Positions 43,480-53,531 of a stretch of DNA of 64,000 bases are shown piece by piece. The notes beneath the pieces were generated by a model. It was not told the DNA's origin. It made no database searches and worked only from the letters and a program-made list of their open reading frames with translations. Every line of letters begins with the position of its first letter. Positions within the stretch are counted from its first letter, which is position 1. The DNA is from Xanthomonas nasturtii (GTDB taxonomy: Bacteria; Pseudomonadota; Gammaproteobacteria; Xanthomonadales; Xanthomonadaceae), in NCBI RefSeq assembly GCF_001660815.1, contig NZ_LYMI01000024.1:1-64000 (forward strand), given 5' to 3'. The position numbers and the translations under genes were made by a program.

Positions 43480-45132
43480 ATGAAGCGAGTTGCCGTAGGA
43501 CTTCTGGCGATGGCGGTCTCGACCGCACTGATGGCGGCCACGCCGAGTTTCGATGGTGCGCGCATCTCGCGCGACGTCAAGGAGCTGGCCTCCGACGCCT
43601 ATGAAGGCCGCGGTCCGGCCACCGCCGGCGAGGAAAAGACCATTGCCTACCTGAGCAAGCAGTTCGCCACCGCCGGCCTGCAGCCGGGGGGCGATCTGGC
43701 CAACGGCACGCGCGCCTGGACCCAGGCGGTGCCGCTGCGCCGCGCGGATATCGCCGGCACGCCGACCATCGCCCTGCAGCATGCCGGCAAGCCGCAGGCG
43801 CTGACCCAGGGCAAGCAGATCGCCATCCGCGCCGCGCTGGATGGCTCGTCCAAGGTCGACATCGCCAACGCACCGCTGGTGTTCGTCGGCTACGGCGTCA
43901 AGGCGCCCGAGCGTGACTGGGACGACTTCAAGGGCGTGGACCTGAAGGGCAAGATCGCGGTGGTGCTGATCAACGATCCGGATTTCGAAACCGGCAAGGG
44001 CGCCTTCGACGGTGCCGGCATGACCTACTACGGCCGCTGGACCTACAAGTACGAAGAAGGCGCACGCCAGGGCGCGCTCGGCGTGCTGGTGGTGCACGAA
44101 ACCGCGCCCGCCTCCTATGGCTGGGACACCGTGGCCAGCTCCAACACCAACACCATGTTCGATGTGGTGCGCGACAACCCGCGCGCCGCGCATCCCACCC
44201 TGGAAGGCTGGATCCAGCGCGATCTGGCCGCCGACCTGTTCAAGCAGGCCGGGCTGGATTTCGACACCTTGAAGAAGCAGGCGCAGACGCGCGGCTTCAA
44301 GCCGGTGGAACTCAAGGGCCAGGGGCTGAGCGCCAGCTACCAGGTCAAATCCGACGTGATCACCTCGCACAACGTGGTGGCGCGCCTGGAAGGCAGCAAG
44401 CGCCCGAACGAGACGCTGATCTACAGCGCGCACTGGGACCACATCGGCGTCGGCAAGCCGGACGCACGCGGTGACACCATCTTCAACGGCGCGCTGGACA
44501 ACGCCAGTGGCACCGCCGCACTGCTGGAACTGGCGCGTGGTTTCGCCAAGGGGCCAAAGCCCGAGCGCTCGGTGGTGTTCCTGGCCGTCACCGCAGAAGA
44601 AAAGGGCCTGCTGGGCTCGGAGTTCTACGCCTCCAAGCCGCTCTACCCGCTGGATACCACGGTGGCAGTGATCAACATGGACGGCATGAACCCGTTCGTG
44701 CCCTCGCGCGATTTCGGCATCTACGGCACCGCAAAACTCGAGCTGCTCGACCAACTGAAGAGCGTCGCCGCGGCGCAATCCAAACTGCGCTACACGCCCG
44801 ATCCCAAGCCGCAGGCCGGGTATTTCTTCCGCTCCGACCACTTCTCCTTCGCCAAGCGCGGCGTGCCGGCGCTGTCGTATGCAGCCGGGCAGGATTGGGA
44901 AGTAGGCGGCGTGGCGGCAGGCAAGGCCGCATCGGACGACTACACCGCCAAGCGCTATCACCAGCAAGGCGACGAGTGGAAGCCGGATTGGACCTTCGCC
45001 GGCGCCGCACGCGATCTGGGTGTGCTGTACACGCTGGGCCAGCAGTTGGCCGATTCGCGGCAGTGGCCGAACTGGAGCAGCGATTCGGAGTTCCGCGCCA
45101 CCCGCGATGCCAGCGAGGCGGCGCGCAAGTAA
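43480..45132 (+). CDS. exported M28-family aminopeptidase with PA domain
   Basis: 550 residues with a signal peptide (cleavage near ALMAA). The PA insert covers about 130-280 and the M28 zinc-peptidase core about 285-520. The metal ligands are in place: YSAHWDHIG (His, Asp), ALDNASGTAALLEL (bridging Asp), TAEEKGLLGS (catalytic Glu, ligand Glu), VINMDGMNP (Asp) and RSDHFSFA (His). The family removes N-terminal amino acids from peptides. Located in the periplasm or secreted. The start at 43480 is clear. It adds to the exported peptidases in the window. Confidence 0.92.
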   Translation: MKRVAVGLLAMAVSTALMAATPSFDGARISRDVKELASDAYEGRGPATAGEEKTIAYLSKQFATAGLQPGGDLANGTRAWTQAVPLRRADIAGTPTIALQHAGKPQALTQGKQIAIRAALDGSSKVDIANAPLVFVGYGVKAPERDWDDFKGVDLKGKIAVVLINDPDFETGKGAFDGAGMTYYGRWTYKYEEGARQGALGVLVVHETAPASYGWDTVASSNTNTMFDVVRDNPRAAHPTLEGWIQRDLAADLFKQAGLDFDTLKKQAQTRGFKPVELKGQGLSASYQVKSDVITSHNVVARLEGSKRPNETLIYSAHWDHIGVGKPDARGDTIFNGALDNASGTAALLELARGFAKGPKPERSVVFLAVTAEEKGLLGSEFYASKPLYPLDTTVAVINMDGMNPFVPSRDFGIYGTAKLELLDQLKSVAAAQSKLRYTPDPKPQAGYFFRSDHFSFAKRGVPALSYAAGQDWEVGGVAAGKAASDDYTAKRYHQQGDEWKPDWTFAGAARDLGVLYTLGQQLADSRQWPNWSSDSEFRATRDASEAARK

Positions 45133-45146
45133 CCATGAAGGCACCC

Positions 45147-45272
45147 GTCAACTGTCTGGTGCGGTGCCCTTGCCGATTGCGGGACCGTTGGCGGCATGGA
45201 TGCCGCCAGCGAGCCTCCCGGGACGGATTAACGGTGTGTCCCGCGAGCGGTGAGGGCACCGCGCACTCGACC
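45147..45272. repeat. ~125-bp imperfect palindromic intergenic element (copy 2)
   Basis: It begins CAACTGTCTGGTGCGGTG and ends GCGCACTCGACC. Inside are GCGGGACC, the perfect palindrome GCGGCATGGATGCCGC (45191-45206) and GTGTCCCGCG. It is the opposite orientation of the element at 14617-14737; its two ends joined directly give the short form at 14811-14852. Confidence 0.8.
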
Positions 45273-45729
45273 AGCCCTGCGTTGATCCCCGGTCTTTGAC
45301 CGCATCCAAGCAACGCAACAACCCAACGCCAACGCTCCGTCAGTGCAACCGATTGCACGTCATGGCACACCACTTGCACATCTTCTTCGTGACAGCCTGA
45401 CAAGCGGCCCGTGACAGCGCGTGTGGCAGGCTGCAATCTGTTGGGGTTGCGTTCGGTCGCTGCGGCGTAGTCTGCCGCGCGGTCCTCGTCGGGAGGGGCG
45501 GAGACCGCAACTGCGGCCTTCGTTCCTTTAACGGTCGATTCTTTAAGATGCGCTGCGACGTCAGGTCGCAGCCAGGAGAGCTTGTGCATCGGAGTGGTTT
45601 CAGAGCGTCTTGGTCGCACGCCATCGGGTTTGCCCGCGTGGCCGCGTGCCAGGCGATATCGCACTGCATGGCGGGGATGGATCTCCCGTTTCAGCCCGCA
45701 CTGTCGCCCCCGTGCGACGGGCAGCCCTG
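45273..45729. other. opgH upstream region
   Basis: About 460 nt preceding opgH. A stretch around 45525-45545 (TTCCTTTAACGGTCGATTCTTTAAG) is AT-richer than its surroundings and could hold the promoter. No further gene is called; the frame of opgH is open upstream to 45610, but without a better start. Confidence 0.35.
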
Positions 45730-47667
45730 ATGGATGGCACCGTGACTCTTCCCCCCGCACCAACTGCAATGCCCCCTATTTCCGCCCTCGATGCCGGCCA
45801 GCCCACGCTGCCGCCGGAAGCACCGTTGGCGATGCCCGAACAAAACCTGCGCGAGGGCAAGCTGCAGGTTCCGCACCAGCGCACCTCGCCGGTCGGCATC
45901 GGCGTGCGGCGCTTCTATTTGATCGGCGGCACCTTCGCCACCACCGCCATTGCAGTGTGGGTGATGCTCAGCGTGCTGTGGCCCGACGGCATCAGCGTGC
46001 TGGAAGGCTGCCTGCTCGGTCTGTTCGTGCTGCTGTTCGCCTGGATCGCCATGTCGTTTGCCAGCGCGGTGGCCGGTTTCGTCACTGTGGTGGCGCGCGC
46101 CGGGCGCAAGCTCGGCATCGACCCGGAACAACCGCTGCCCACGCTGCGCTCGCGCACCGCGTTGCTGATGCCGACGTATAACGAAGACCCGCGCCGGCTG
46201 CTGGCCGGCCTGCAGGCGATCTACGAATCGGTGGCCGAAACCGGCCAGCTGGAGCACTTCGATTTCTTCGTGCTCAGCGACACCACCCGCGATCACATCG
46301 GCGCTGCCGAAGAACTGGTTTACAACGAATTGTGCGACCGCGTCGACGGGCACGGCCGCATCTTCTACCGCCGCCGCGCCGACAATGCCGCGCGCAAGGC
46401 CGGCAACGTGGCCGACTGGGTGCGCCGCTTCGGTGGCAGCTACCCGCAGATGCTGATCCTGGACGCCGACAGCGTGATGACCGGCGACACCATCGTGCGG
46501 CTGGTTGCCGGCATGGAAAACAACCCGGACGTGGGCCTGATCCAGACCCTGCCGGCAGTGGTCAACGGCCAGACCCTGTTCGCCCGCATGCAGCAGTTCG
46601 GCGGCCGCGTGTACGGGCCGATCATCGCCTTCGGCGTGGCCTGGTGGCATGGCGCCGAAAGCAATTACTGGGGCCACAACGCCATCATCCGTACCCAGGC
46701 CTTCGCCGATCACGCCGGTCTGCCGTCGTTGCGCGGGCGCAAGCCGTTCGGCGGGCATGTGCTCAGCCACGACTTTGTCGAAGCGGCGCTGATGCGCCGC
46801 GGCGGTTGGGCCATGCACATGGTGCCGTACCTGCAGGGCAGCTACGAAGAAGGCCCGCCCACACTGACCGACCTGCTGATCCGCGACCGCCGCTGGTGCC
46901 AGGGCAATCTGCAGCACGCCAAGGTGGTCAGCGCCAAGGGCCTGCACTGGATCAGCCGCATGCACATGCTGATCGGCATCGGGCATTACTTCACTGCGCC
47001 GATGTGGGGCTTGCTGATGCTGATCGGCATCGGCATTCCGCTGGCGGGCGGCGGTATCGATCTGGCCGGCAACCTGCCGTTCTCGCCAGCGCGCTACTGG
47101 CATGGCAGCAGCCAGGGCAATGCGATCTGGATCTTCGTCTGCACCATGTTCGTGCTGCTGGCGCCCAAGCTGCTGGGCTATATCGCGCTGCTGCTCAACC
47201 CGCGCGAACTACGCGCCTGCGGTGGTGCCATCCGCGCCATGCTGAGCATCCTGCTGGAAACCGTGCTGGCCGCCTTGATGGCGCCGGTGGTGATGTACCT
47301 GCAGTCGCGCGGCGTGTTCGAAGTGCTGGCCGGCAAGGATTCCGGTTGGGATGCCCAGGTGCGCGACGACGGCAAACTCTCTTGGCCAGCCTTGCTGCGC
47401 AGCTATGGCGGGCTGACCGTGTTCGGCCTGTTCATGGGCGCGGTGGCCTACACGGTGTCGCCGTCGTTGGCGGCCTGGATGGCGCCGGTGATCGTGGGCA
47501 TGGCGTTGTCGATCCCGGTGGTGGCGCTGACCTCGCTGCGTCGCAGTGGCCTGGCGTTGCGCCGCGCCGGCATCTTCTGCATCCCGGAAGAGCTCGACCC
47601 ACCCAAGGTGTTGGTGCGTGCGTCCGAGCTGCGCCGCGCCGCCGCACTGGAACCTTCGCTGATCTGA
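45730..47667 (+). CDS. opgH: glucan glucosyltransferase H (OpgH/MdoH, HrpM)
   Basis: 645 residues. This GT2 enzyme of the inner membrane builds the glucose backbone of osmoregulated periplasmic glucan from UDP-glucose. The Xanthomonas homologue is known as HrpM and affects virulence. Two N-terminal helices (about 65-120) precede the GT2 domain: [10 protein letters not shown] near residue 150, [10 protein letters not shown] (DxD, Asp245/247), and the [10 protein letters not shown] acceptor motif. Several C-terminal helices follow. The protein is shorter than enteric OpgH (about 850), mainly at the N-terminus. The start at 45730 gives a Pro-rich cytoplasmic head. No opgG lies next to it in this window. 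Confidence 0.93.
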   Translation: MDGTVTLPPAPTAMPPISALDAGQPTLPPEAPLAMPEQNLREGKLQVPHQRTSPVGIGVRRFYLIGGTFATTAIAVWVMLSVLWPDGISVLEGCLLGLFVLLFAWIAMSFASAVAGFVTVVARAGRKLGIDPEQPLPTLRSRTALLMPTYNEDPRRLLAGLQAIYESVAETGQLEHFDFFVLSDTTRDHIGAAEELVYNELCDRVDGHGRIFYRRRADNAARKAGNVADWVRRFGGSYPQMLILDADSVMTGDTIVRLVAGMENNPDVGLIQTLPAVVNGQTLFARMQQFGGRVYGPIIAFGVAWWHGAESNYWGHNAIIRTQAFADHAGLPSLRGRKPFGGHVLSHDFVEAALMRRGGWAMHMVPYLQGSYEEGPPTLTDLLIRDRRWCQGNLQHAKVVSAKGLHWISRMHMLIGIGHYFTAPMWGLLMLIGIGIPLAGGGIDLAGNLPFSPARYWHGSSQGNAIWIFVCTMFVLLAPKLLGYIALLLNPRELRACGGAIRAMLSILLETVLAALMAPVVMYLQSRGVFEVLAGKDSGWDAQVRDDGKLSWPALLRSYGGLTVFGLFMGAVAYTVSPSLAAWMAPVIVGMALSIPVVALTSLRRSGLALRRAGIFCIPEELDPPKVLVRASELRRAAALEPSLI

Positions 47668-47816
47668 GCGCGCGCTGGCATCGTCCACCAGCGATCGATA
47701 TCGGCGCGCGCCGAGACGCGCGTGGCTCCCGGTACTGCGTTCCTGCCGCCCCGCCGTGGCGTGATCGGGCCAGCGTGTCGCGCAAGGCATAATGCCCAGC
47801 CCGCAAGCGGAGCTGG

Positions 47817-48485
47817 ATGATGCTGGAAGTGATCGAACGCGAGACCGGACCGAACCCGCAATGGAGCGTGCTGTGGCTGCACGGCCTGGGCGCCGATGGC
47901 AGCGATTTCGCCCCGATGGTGCCGGAGCTGGTGCGCCCGCAATGGCCGGCGCTGCGCTTCGTATTCCCGCATGCGCCGATCCGCCCGATCACCATCAACA
48001 ACGGTGTGCGCATGCGCGGCTGGTACGACATCGTCGGCATGGACTTCGCCAGCCGTGCCGACAAGGCCGGCATCGCCGAATCCGTGGCCCAGGTCGAAGC
48101 CTTGATCGCCCATGAGCAGACCCGCGGCACGCCGCCGGAGCGCATCCTGCTGGCAGGTTTCTCGCAAGGCGGCGCGGTGACCCTGGCCGTTGGCCTGCAG
48201 CGCAGCGTGCCACTGGCCGGGCTGATCGCCATGTCCACCTATCTGCCGGATCCGGCCGCGGCCGCCAGCCAGTTGCAGCCGGCGGCCCTGCGCCAACCGC
48301 TGTTCATGGCCCATGGCACCGCCGACCCGGTGGTGCCGCTCGCGGCCGGCCAGGCCAGCATGCAGACCTTGCGCACGCTGGGCTTCGCACTGGACTGGCA
48401 CACCTATCCGATGGGGCACCAGGTCTGTCTGGAAGAGATCGAGGCCCTGCGCGACTGGATGCAGGCGCGCTTCACCGCCGCCTGA
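47817..48485 (+). CDS. carboxylesterase/phospholipase-like alpha/beta hydrolase
   Basis: 222 residues, cytoplasmic. It matches the acyl-protein thioesterase/carboxylesterase group: LWLHGLGADGSDF near the start, RGWYDIVGMDF, the nucleophile elbow AGFSQGGAV (Ser about 118), the Asp in HGTADPVVP and the His in YPMGHQVC. Substrates are short-chain esters or lysophospholipids. The ATG at 47817 (or 47820) has GGAG upstream. The algZ start lies 4 nt after its stop codon, so it is probably cotranscribed with algZR. Confidence 0.9.
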   Translation: MMLEVIERETGPNPQWSVLWLHGLGADGSDFAPMVPELVRPQWPALRFVFPHAPIRPITINNGVRMRGWYDIVGMDFASRADKAGIAESVAQVEALIAHEQTRGTPPERILLAGFSQGGAVTLAVGLQRSVPLAGLIAMSTYLPDPAAAASQLQPAALRQPLFMAHGTADPVVPLAAGQASMQTLRTLGFALDWHTYPMGHQVCLEEIEALRDWMQARFTAA

Positions 48486-48489
48486 GCCC

Positions 48490-49542
48490 ATGGCCCAGCG
48501 CGCGCCACAGATCGCCTGGATGCCGGACCTGTGCCGGCTGCCCCGGCTGGGCGCGATGCTGGGCCTGGCCGAACTGGTGGTGCTGGTGGTGACCCTGGTG
48601 CCCGATGCCGGCGCCGCGCGCAGCATCACCCTGTCGCGGTTTATCTCGGCCAGCGGCCTGGCGTTGTGGCTGGCATTGGCGGTCAGCGTGCTGCTGTGCG
48701 TATTGCGCCCCGGGTTGTCGCGGTTGCCGCCCAAGCTGGGCGGGTTGGCCGCATTGTCGACTGCCGCGGTGGTGGCGGTGCTGGGGGCCAGCATCGTGCA
48801 TGGCCTGTATGCGGTGCTCGGCCAGGCGCCGCTTGGCCCCTTGGTCGGCTTCTGGCGGTTCACCCTGGGCAGCGCGGCCACGGTGGTGTTGATCACTGCG
48901 CTGGCGCTGCGCTATTTCTACGTCAGCGACCGCTGGGAGGCGCAGGTGCAGGCCAACGCGCGCGCCAAGGCCGACGCCCTGCAGGCGCGCATCCGCCCGC
49001 ACTTCCTGTTCAACAGCATGAACCTCATCGCCAGCCTGCTGCGGCGCGACCCGGTGGTGGCCGAGCAGGCGGTGCTGGATCTGTCGGATCTGTTCCGCGC
49101 CGCGCTGGGGGCCGGCGAGGGCGTCTCGACCCTGCGTGCCGAATGCGAACTGGCCGAACGCTATCTGGCGATCGAATCGCTGCGCCTGGGCGAGCGCCTG
49201 CAGGTGCGCTGGCACCGCCAGGAGCCGTTGCCCTGGGAGCTGCCGATGCCGCGCCTGGTGCTGCAGCCACTGGTCGAAAATGCCGTGCTGCATGGCGTCT
49301 CGCGCATGCCCGAGGGCGGTACGCTGTACCTGTCGTTGCGTCAGCGCGGCAACCAGCTGCAGATCCGTATCGTCAACCCGGCCCCGCAGCCCGGCACCCA
49401 GTTGCCGCTGCTGGCCGGCGCCGGGCACGCCCAGGCCAGCATCTCGCACCGGCTGGCGTTCCAGTTCGGTGCCGGGGCACGGATGGCGGCCAGCTGGACT
49501 GAAGGCTACTATGCCTGCGAGATCACATTGCCGCTGCCGTGA
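48490..49542 (+). CDS. algZ: sensor histidine kinase of the LytS/AlgZ (FimS) type
   Basis: 350 residues. Four to five N-terminal transmembrane helices (residues 20-145) lack a large periplasmic loop. The His_kinase motif is RIRPHFLFNSMNLIASLL, with the phosphoacceptor candidate His171; the ATPase part has LVLQPLVENAVLHG (N box), while the G box is weak, as is usual in this family. In Pseudomonas AlgZ acts with AlgR to control alginate, pili and virulence genes. It is followed after 30 nt by the cognate regulator. The start at 48490 is close behind the esterase stop. Confidence 0.88.
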   Translation: MAQRAPQIAWMPDLCRLPRLGAMLGLAELVVLVVTLVPDAGAARSITLSRFISASGLALWLALAVSVLLCVLRPGLSRLPPKLGGLAALSTAAVVAVLGASIVHGLYAVLGQAPLGPLVGFWRFTLGSAATVVLITALALRYFYVSDRWEAQVQANARAKADALQARIRPHFLFNSMNLIASLLRRDPVVAEQAVLDLSDLFRAALGAGEGVSTLRAECELAERYLAIESLRLGERLQVRWHRQEPLPWELPMPRLVLQPLVENAVLHGVSRMPEGGTLYLSLRQRGNQLQIRIVNPAPQPGTQLPLLAGAGHAQASISHRLAFQFGAGARMAASWTEGYYACEITLPLP

Positions 49543-49572
49543 GGGGAAAGTCACTGCAGCGAGGGGGAGTCC

Positions 49573-50310
49573 ATGACGGCCACGCAAGTGCGGGTGCTGA
49601 TCGCCGATGACGAGCCACTGGCGCGCGAGCGCCTGCGCATGCTGCTGGGCGAGCATCCGCAGGTCGAGGTGATCGGCGAGGCCGAAAACGGCCAGCAAGT
49701 GTTGCAGCAGTGCGAACACCTGCACCCGGATCTGGTGCTGCTGGATATCGCCATGCCCGGTGTCGACGGCCTGGAAACCGCACGTTTGCTGCGCCAGAGC
49801 CAGCCGCCACCGGCGGTGGTGTTCTGCACCGCCTACGACCAGCACGCGTTGTCGGCATTCGATGCGGCCGCGCTGGATTACCTGATGAAACCGGTGCGCC
49901 CGGAACGGCTGGCCGCGGCCCTGGCAAAAGTGGCCACCTTCCTGGCCGGCCGCGCGCCCGGCACTGCGCCCAGGCCGCTGCGCACCCATCTGTGCGCCCG
50001 CCTGCGTGGCAGCCTGCGGCTGATCGCCATCGGCGACATCCGCTACCTGCAGGCCGAAGAGAAGTACGTCATCGTCCACCACACCCGTGGCGAGGACCTG
50101 ATCGAAGAGTCGCTCAAGTCATTGGAGGACGAATTTGCCGACCGCCTGGTGCGTATCCATCGCAATTGTCTGGTGGCCCGCGACGAACTGGTGGAGCTGC
50201 GCCGCAGCGGCGATGGCCAGGTGCACGCGGTGTTGCGCAGCGTGCCGCAGCCCCTGGAAGTGAGCCGGCGTTGCGTGGCCAGCCTGCGCGATCAATTACG
50301 TCAACTGTGA
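49573..50310 (+). CDS. algR: LytTR-family response regulator (AlgR)
   Basis: 245 residues: a receiver domain (1-120) with acidic pocket Asp12-Asp13, phospho-site Asp58 in VLLDIAMPG, and Lys in YLMKPVR. A LytTR DNA-binding domain follows (about 140-243) with IRYLQAEEKYVIVH and RIHRNCLVARDEL. GAGGGGGAG stands just before the ATG. It should be phosphorylated by AlgZ and bind direct repeats upstream of target genes. The algZ-algR-hemC order is shared with Pseudomonas. Confidence 0.93.
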   Translation: MTATQVRVLIADDEPLARERLRMLLGEHPQVEVIGEAENGQQVLQQCEHLHPDLVLLDIAMPGVDGLETARLLRQSQPPPAVVFCTAYDQHALSAFDAAALDYLMKPVRPERLAAALAKVATFLAGRAPGTAPRPLRTHLCARLRGSLRLIAIGDIRYLQAEEKYVIVHHTRGEDLIEESLKSLEDEFADRLVRIHRNCLVARDELVELRRSGDGQVHAVLRSVPQPLEVSRRCVASLRDQLRQL

Positions 50311-50340
50311 GTTCCGCGCCGGCTCCGCGATAATGCCGGG

Positions 50341-51255
50341 ATGACCACGCTCCGTATCGCCACCCGCAAAAGCCCGCTCGCCCTCTGGCAGAGCGACCAC
50401 GTCGCCACCGCGCTGCGTCAGCACCATCCCGGACTGGAGGTGGTGCTGGTGCCGATGAGCACCCGCGGCGATGAGGTGCTGGACCGCTCGCTCGCGGCGA
50501 TCGGCGGCAAGGGCCTGTTCCTGAAGGAACTGGAGCTGGCGATGCTGCGCGGCGAGGCCGATTGCGCGGTGCATTCGCTCAAGGACGTGCCGATGGAACT
50601 GGACGCCCCGTTCGTGCTGCCGGCGATCCTGGAGCGCGGCGACCCCGCCGATGCGCTGGTGTCCAATCTCTACGCCAGCCTGCAGGCGCTGCCGCTGGGC
50701 GCGCGCGTGGGCACCTCCTCGTTGCGCCGCCAGGCGCAGCTGCGCGCCGCGCGCCCGGACCTGGAATTGATCGACCTGCGCGGCAACGTCAACACGCGTC
50801 TGGCCAAGCTCGACAACGGCGGCTACGACGCCATCGTGCTGGCCTGCGCCGGCCTGCAGCGGCTCGGCCTGGACGCACGCATCAGTGCGCGGCTGGACGC
50901 GCCGGAGTGGTTGCCGGCGCCGGCGCAGGGGGCGGTGGCGGTGGAATGCCGCGGCGACGATGCGCGCATCCACAGCCTGCTGGCAGTGCTGGATGCCGGC
51001 CGCACGCGCGCCTGCGTGGAAGCCGAGCGGGCCATGAATCGCGCGCTGCACGGCAGTTGCCACGTGCCGGTGGCCGCGTTCGCGCGCTGGGAAGGGCAGG
51101 GCCTGTTCCTGCAGGGCATGGTCGGCAGCGCCAGCGACGGCCGGCTGATCCACGCGCAGGCACAAGGCAGCGCCGATGACACCGAAGACCTTGGCCGCCG
51201 CGTCGCGCAAGGCTTGTTCGACAAGGGCGCCGCCCAGCTGCTGGCCGAGTTGTAA
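50341..51255 (+). CDS. hemC: hydroxymethylbilane synthase (porphobilinogen deaminase)
   Basis: 304 residues. It joins four porphobilinogens into hydroxymethylbilane in haem synthesis. The N-terminal signature [13 protein letters not shown], the catalytic Asp in HSLKDVPM (Asp82), the Arg-rich substrate loop [10 protein letters not shown], and Cys240 in HGSCHVPV (dipyrromethane cofactor attachment) are all present. The length is normal for the family (about 305-315). The start at 50341 has only a weak CCGGG upstream. It lies 30 nt after algR and is probably cotranscribed. Confidence 0.96.
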   Translation: MTTLRIATRKSPLALWQSDHVATALRQHHPGLEVVLVPMSTRGDEVLDRSLAAIGGKGLFLKELELAMLRGEADCAVHSLKDVPMELDAPFVLPAILERGDPADALVSNLYASLQALPLGARVGTSSLRRQAQLRAARPDLELIDLRGNVNTRLAKLDNGGYDAIVLACAGLQRLGLDARISARLDAPEWLPAPAQGAVAVECRGDDARIHSLLAVLDAGRTRACVEAERAMNRALHGSCHVPVAAFARWEGQGLFLQGMVGSASDGRLIHAQAQGSADDTEDLGRRVAQGLFDKGAAQLLAEL

Positions 51256-51301
51256 CGCCGCTGACGACCTGCAGTGCGTTCCGACGTTCTGGTAGCTGCT
51301 C

Positions 51302-52102
51302 TTACTTGAAGGTATAGACCAGGTTGACCGTGGTCAGCGTGTCGGTCTTCTTGTCGCCGTCGCTGACCTCGCTGTTGTGGCGCATCTGCCAGGCGGCCTT
51401 GAGCGCGAAATGCGAGTTCATGCTGACCTGTACGCCGAAGTCGTTCTGCGCATAGGTGTTGTATTCGCCCGATTCCACCAGCAGCGTGTTGATCAGATCG
51501 GTGTTGTCGGTGACGGTGTATTTCAGGTCGAACAGGCCACGGCCGATCAGCCCGGTCTCGTTGCGGTCTTCGTCGCTGTTGTGCGCGCGGCGCACACCCG
51601 GGCCCACCTGCGCGTCCAGATAAAAGCGATCGGCGTTGATCAGGCGCGTGCCGTAGCCGATACCGAAGGTGGCCAGCCGGTCGTAGGTGGCGAAGTCATC
51701 GTGTTCGTAGCGGCCGGTGGCGGTGAGCTGGCGGTGTTCGCCCAGCTGCAAGGCGCTGCCGACGCTGCCGGTGTAGCGCTCGGCGGTGGTCTGGCGCTCG
51801 CGCTCGGTGCTGCCGTCGTCGTTGGTGTTGGTGTATTCCGAACTCGAACGCAGCGCGGTGGCATCCAGGCTGTGGATCCAGTCGCCGTCGGTGTAGCGCA
51901 GGCGCACGCGGCCATTGAGGCTGTCGGTGGTGCTGTTGCCGTGCGCGGCGGCGTAACCAAGCTCGCCGCTGCTACCGCCCCAGGGCGAGGGCATCAGCGC
52001 TGCGGCCGGGTCTGCCGGCGCCGGTGCGACCGCCTGGGCCCACACGGCGGGCGTGATCAACAACAGCGGCAACAGGGCAGACAACGGGGCACGGCGGGAC
52101 AT
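51302..52102 (-). CDS. DUF481 family outer-membrane beta-barrel protein (YdiY-like)
   Basis: 266 residues with a signal peptide (cleavage after VWAQA). The rest alternates short polar and hydrophobic strands, with many Tyr, Thr and Asn residues, and ends in aromatic VNLVYTFK, the terminal Phe-x type ending of outer-membrane barrels recognised by BamA. Segments ELGYAAAHGNSTTDSLNGR, RYTGSVGSALQLG and DRFYLDAQVGPGVRR fit DUF481. The exact function is not known. It converges with hemC, 46 nt apart, with no clear terminator in between. Confidence 0.85.
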   Translation of the reverse strand: MSRRAPLSALLPLLLITPAVWAQAVAPAPADPAAALMPSPWGGSSGELGYAAAHGNSTTDSLNGRVRLRYTDGDWIHSLDATALRSSSEYTNTNDDGSTERERQTTAERYTGSVGSALQLGEHRQLTATGRYEHDDFATYDRLATFGIGYGTRLINADRFYLDAQVGPGVRRAHNSDEDRNETGLIGRGLFDLKYTVTDNTDLINTLLVESGEYNTYAQNDFGVQVSMNSHFALKAAWQMRHNSEVSDGDKKTDTLTTVNLVYTFK

Positions 52103-52565
52103 GGGCGGCTCGCTTTGAGGGACAGGGCAGGGGTGAAAGCGATTTCATGATAACGGACTGTGCGGCACGTCATAACCGGATGAACGCCGCGCTTCATTGG
52201 GGGTTCGGTCGGCAAGCGGGCTGGGCCGGAGCGCTCTGGCAGGTGGCGTGCAAACTGGCGGCGGCAAGAGAGATCCGGGTGCGCGACGTGGCGGGATCGC
52301 AGTGGCCCGGGAGGTTGCGTGCAGATGGCAACCGGTGGCGGTGGTTCGGGCGCCGCAGGTGGCGTGGCGCCGAGCGACCTGCCGAGTTGCGTGCGTGCAA
52401 GCGGCGACGGCGACACGCGTGGATGCTGCTGGGTGGATGTTGCGACCGACACGGCAGACCACGCACCTGCCCCGGACGTAACCTGGCCCTGTCGCCAATC
52501 CCCGATCCCAATCCCCTGACGGCGACGCTCACCCCGTCGCGCAAAGACTCGGACATAATCGACGC
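52103..52565. other. 463-nt intergenic region
   Basis: It lies between two divergent starts. It contains a short run of the CCAATCCCC type at about 52497-52517, related to the repeat at 16814. Several short frames exist without support. No RNA gene is recognised. Confidence 0.35.
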
Positions 52566-53531
52566 ATGGACCGCTACGAACGCATCAACTCCCTGCATCG
52601 CTTGCTCAAGTCGGCACGCTACCCGGTCACGGTGGCGCGGCTGCAGGATGAGCTGAGCTGTTCCCGTGCAACCGTGTACCGCGACCTGGCGTTTCTGCGC
52701 GATGCGCTGATGGCGCCGGTGGAAGGCGACGGCGAATCCGGCTTCCGCTATCTCTCCGGCGAAAGCGATCGCTTCGAATTGCCCGGCCTGTGGCTGAGCT
52801 CGGAAGAACTGCACGCGCTGCTGGCCTCGCAGCAATTGCTCGCGCGCACCGGTGGCGGGGTGCTGTCCTCGATGCTGGCGCCGCTGCAGCAACGTATCGA
52901 AGGCTTGCTGGCTGCGCAGGCCGGCGTGTCGCAATGGCCGGTGGACCGGGTACGGGTGATTCCGCACCGCGGCCGCAAGCTGGACGAAGCCAGCTTCCGC
53001 ACCGTGGCCTCGGGCGTGCTGGAGCGCAAGCAGCTGAGCTTCGATTACCGCGCGCGCTCCACCGACGAATCGACCAAGCGCACGGTGTCGCCGCAGCGCA
53101 TCACCCACTACCGCGACAACTGGTACCTGGATGCCTGGGACCACGGCCGCGACGGCGTGCGCAGCTTTGCGGTGGACCGCATCAATCACGCGCGCCTGCT
53201 CGAGACCGCGCCGCGCGACGTGCCCGACAGCGAACTGGACGAACAACTTGCCGCCAGTTACGGCATTTTTTCCGGTGCGCCCAAGGGTTGGGCGACCATC
53301 GTGTTCAGCGCCAAGGCCGCGCGCTGGGTGGCCGACGAGCACTGGCATTCCAAGCAGCAGGGGCGGTTCCTGCCCGATGGCCGTTACGAGCTCAAATTGC
53401 CGTACAGCAATTCGCGCGAGTTGCTGATGGACGTGCTGCATTACGGCTCGGATGCGGAGATCGTCGAGCCCATCTCGCTACGCGAACAGGCCAAGGCGTT
53501 GTTGTCGCTGGCGCTGAGCAATTACGACTGA
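52566..53531 (+). CDS. WYL-domain transcriptional regulator (YafY/DeoR-type HTH)
   Basis: 321 residues. An N-terminal HTH_11 winged helix (residues 1-60; RINSLHRLLKSAR, VARLQDELSCSRATVYRDLAFL) is followed by a WYL domain (about 140-225), with YRDNWYLDAWDHGRDGVRSFAVDRI carrying the WYL-type core, and then a WCX C-terminal domain. WYL regulators sense ligands or nucleic acids in DNA damage, defence and metabolism; the target here is unknown. The start at 52566 is unambiguous. No defence genes are next to it. Confidence 0.9.
   Translation: MDRYERINSLHRLLKSARYPVTVARLQDELSCSRATVYRDLAFLRDALMAPVEGDGESGFRYLSGESDRFELPGLWLSSEELHALLASQQLLARTGGGVLSSMLAPLQQRIEGLLAAQAGVSQWPVDRVRVIPHRGRKLDEASFRTVASGVLERKQLSFDYRARSTDESTKRTVSPQRITHYRDNWYLDAWDHGRDGVRSFAVDRINHARLLETAPRDVPDSELDEQLAASYGIFSGAPKGWATIVFSAKAARWVADEHWHSKQQGRFLPDGRYELKLPYSNSRELLMDVLHYGSDAEIVEPISLREQAKALLSLALSNYD

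Noticed and set aside
43444-45144. Minus-strand open frame of 566 codons
   Set aside because: Antisense to the M28 peptidase, which has all metal ligands.
48472-50082. Minus-strand open frame of 536 codons
   Set aside because: Antisense to algZ and algR; very rich in Gln, Arg and His, a shadow frame.
52566-53531. WYL regulator as a marker of a phage-defence island
   Set aside because: The neighbours are hemC, a DUF481 protein, a lipocalin and peptidases; no defence genes are present.
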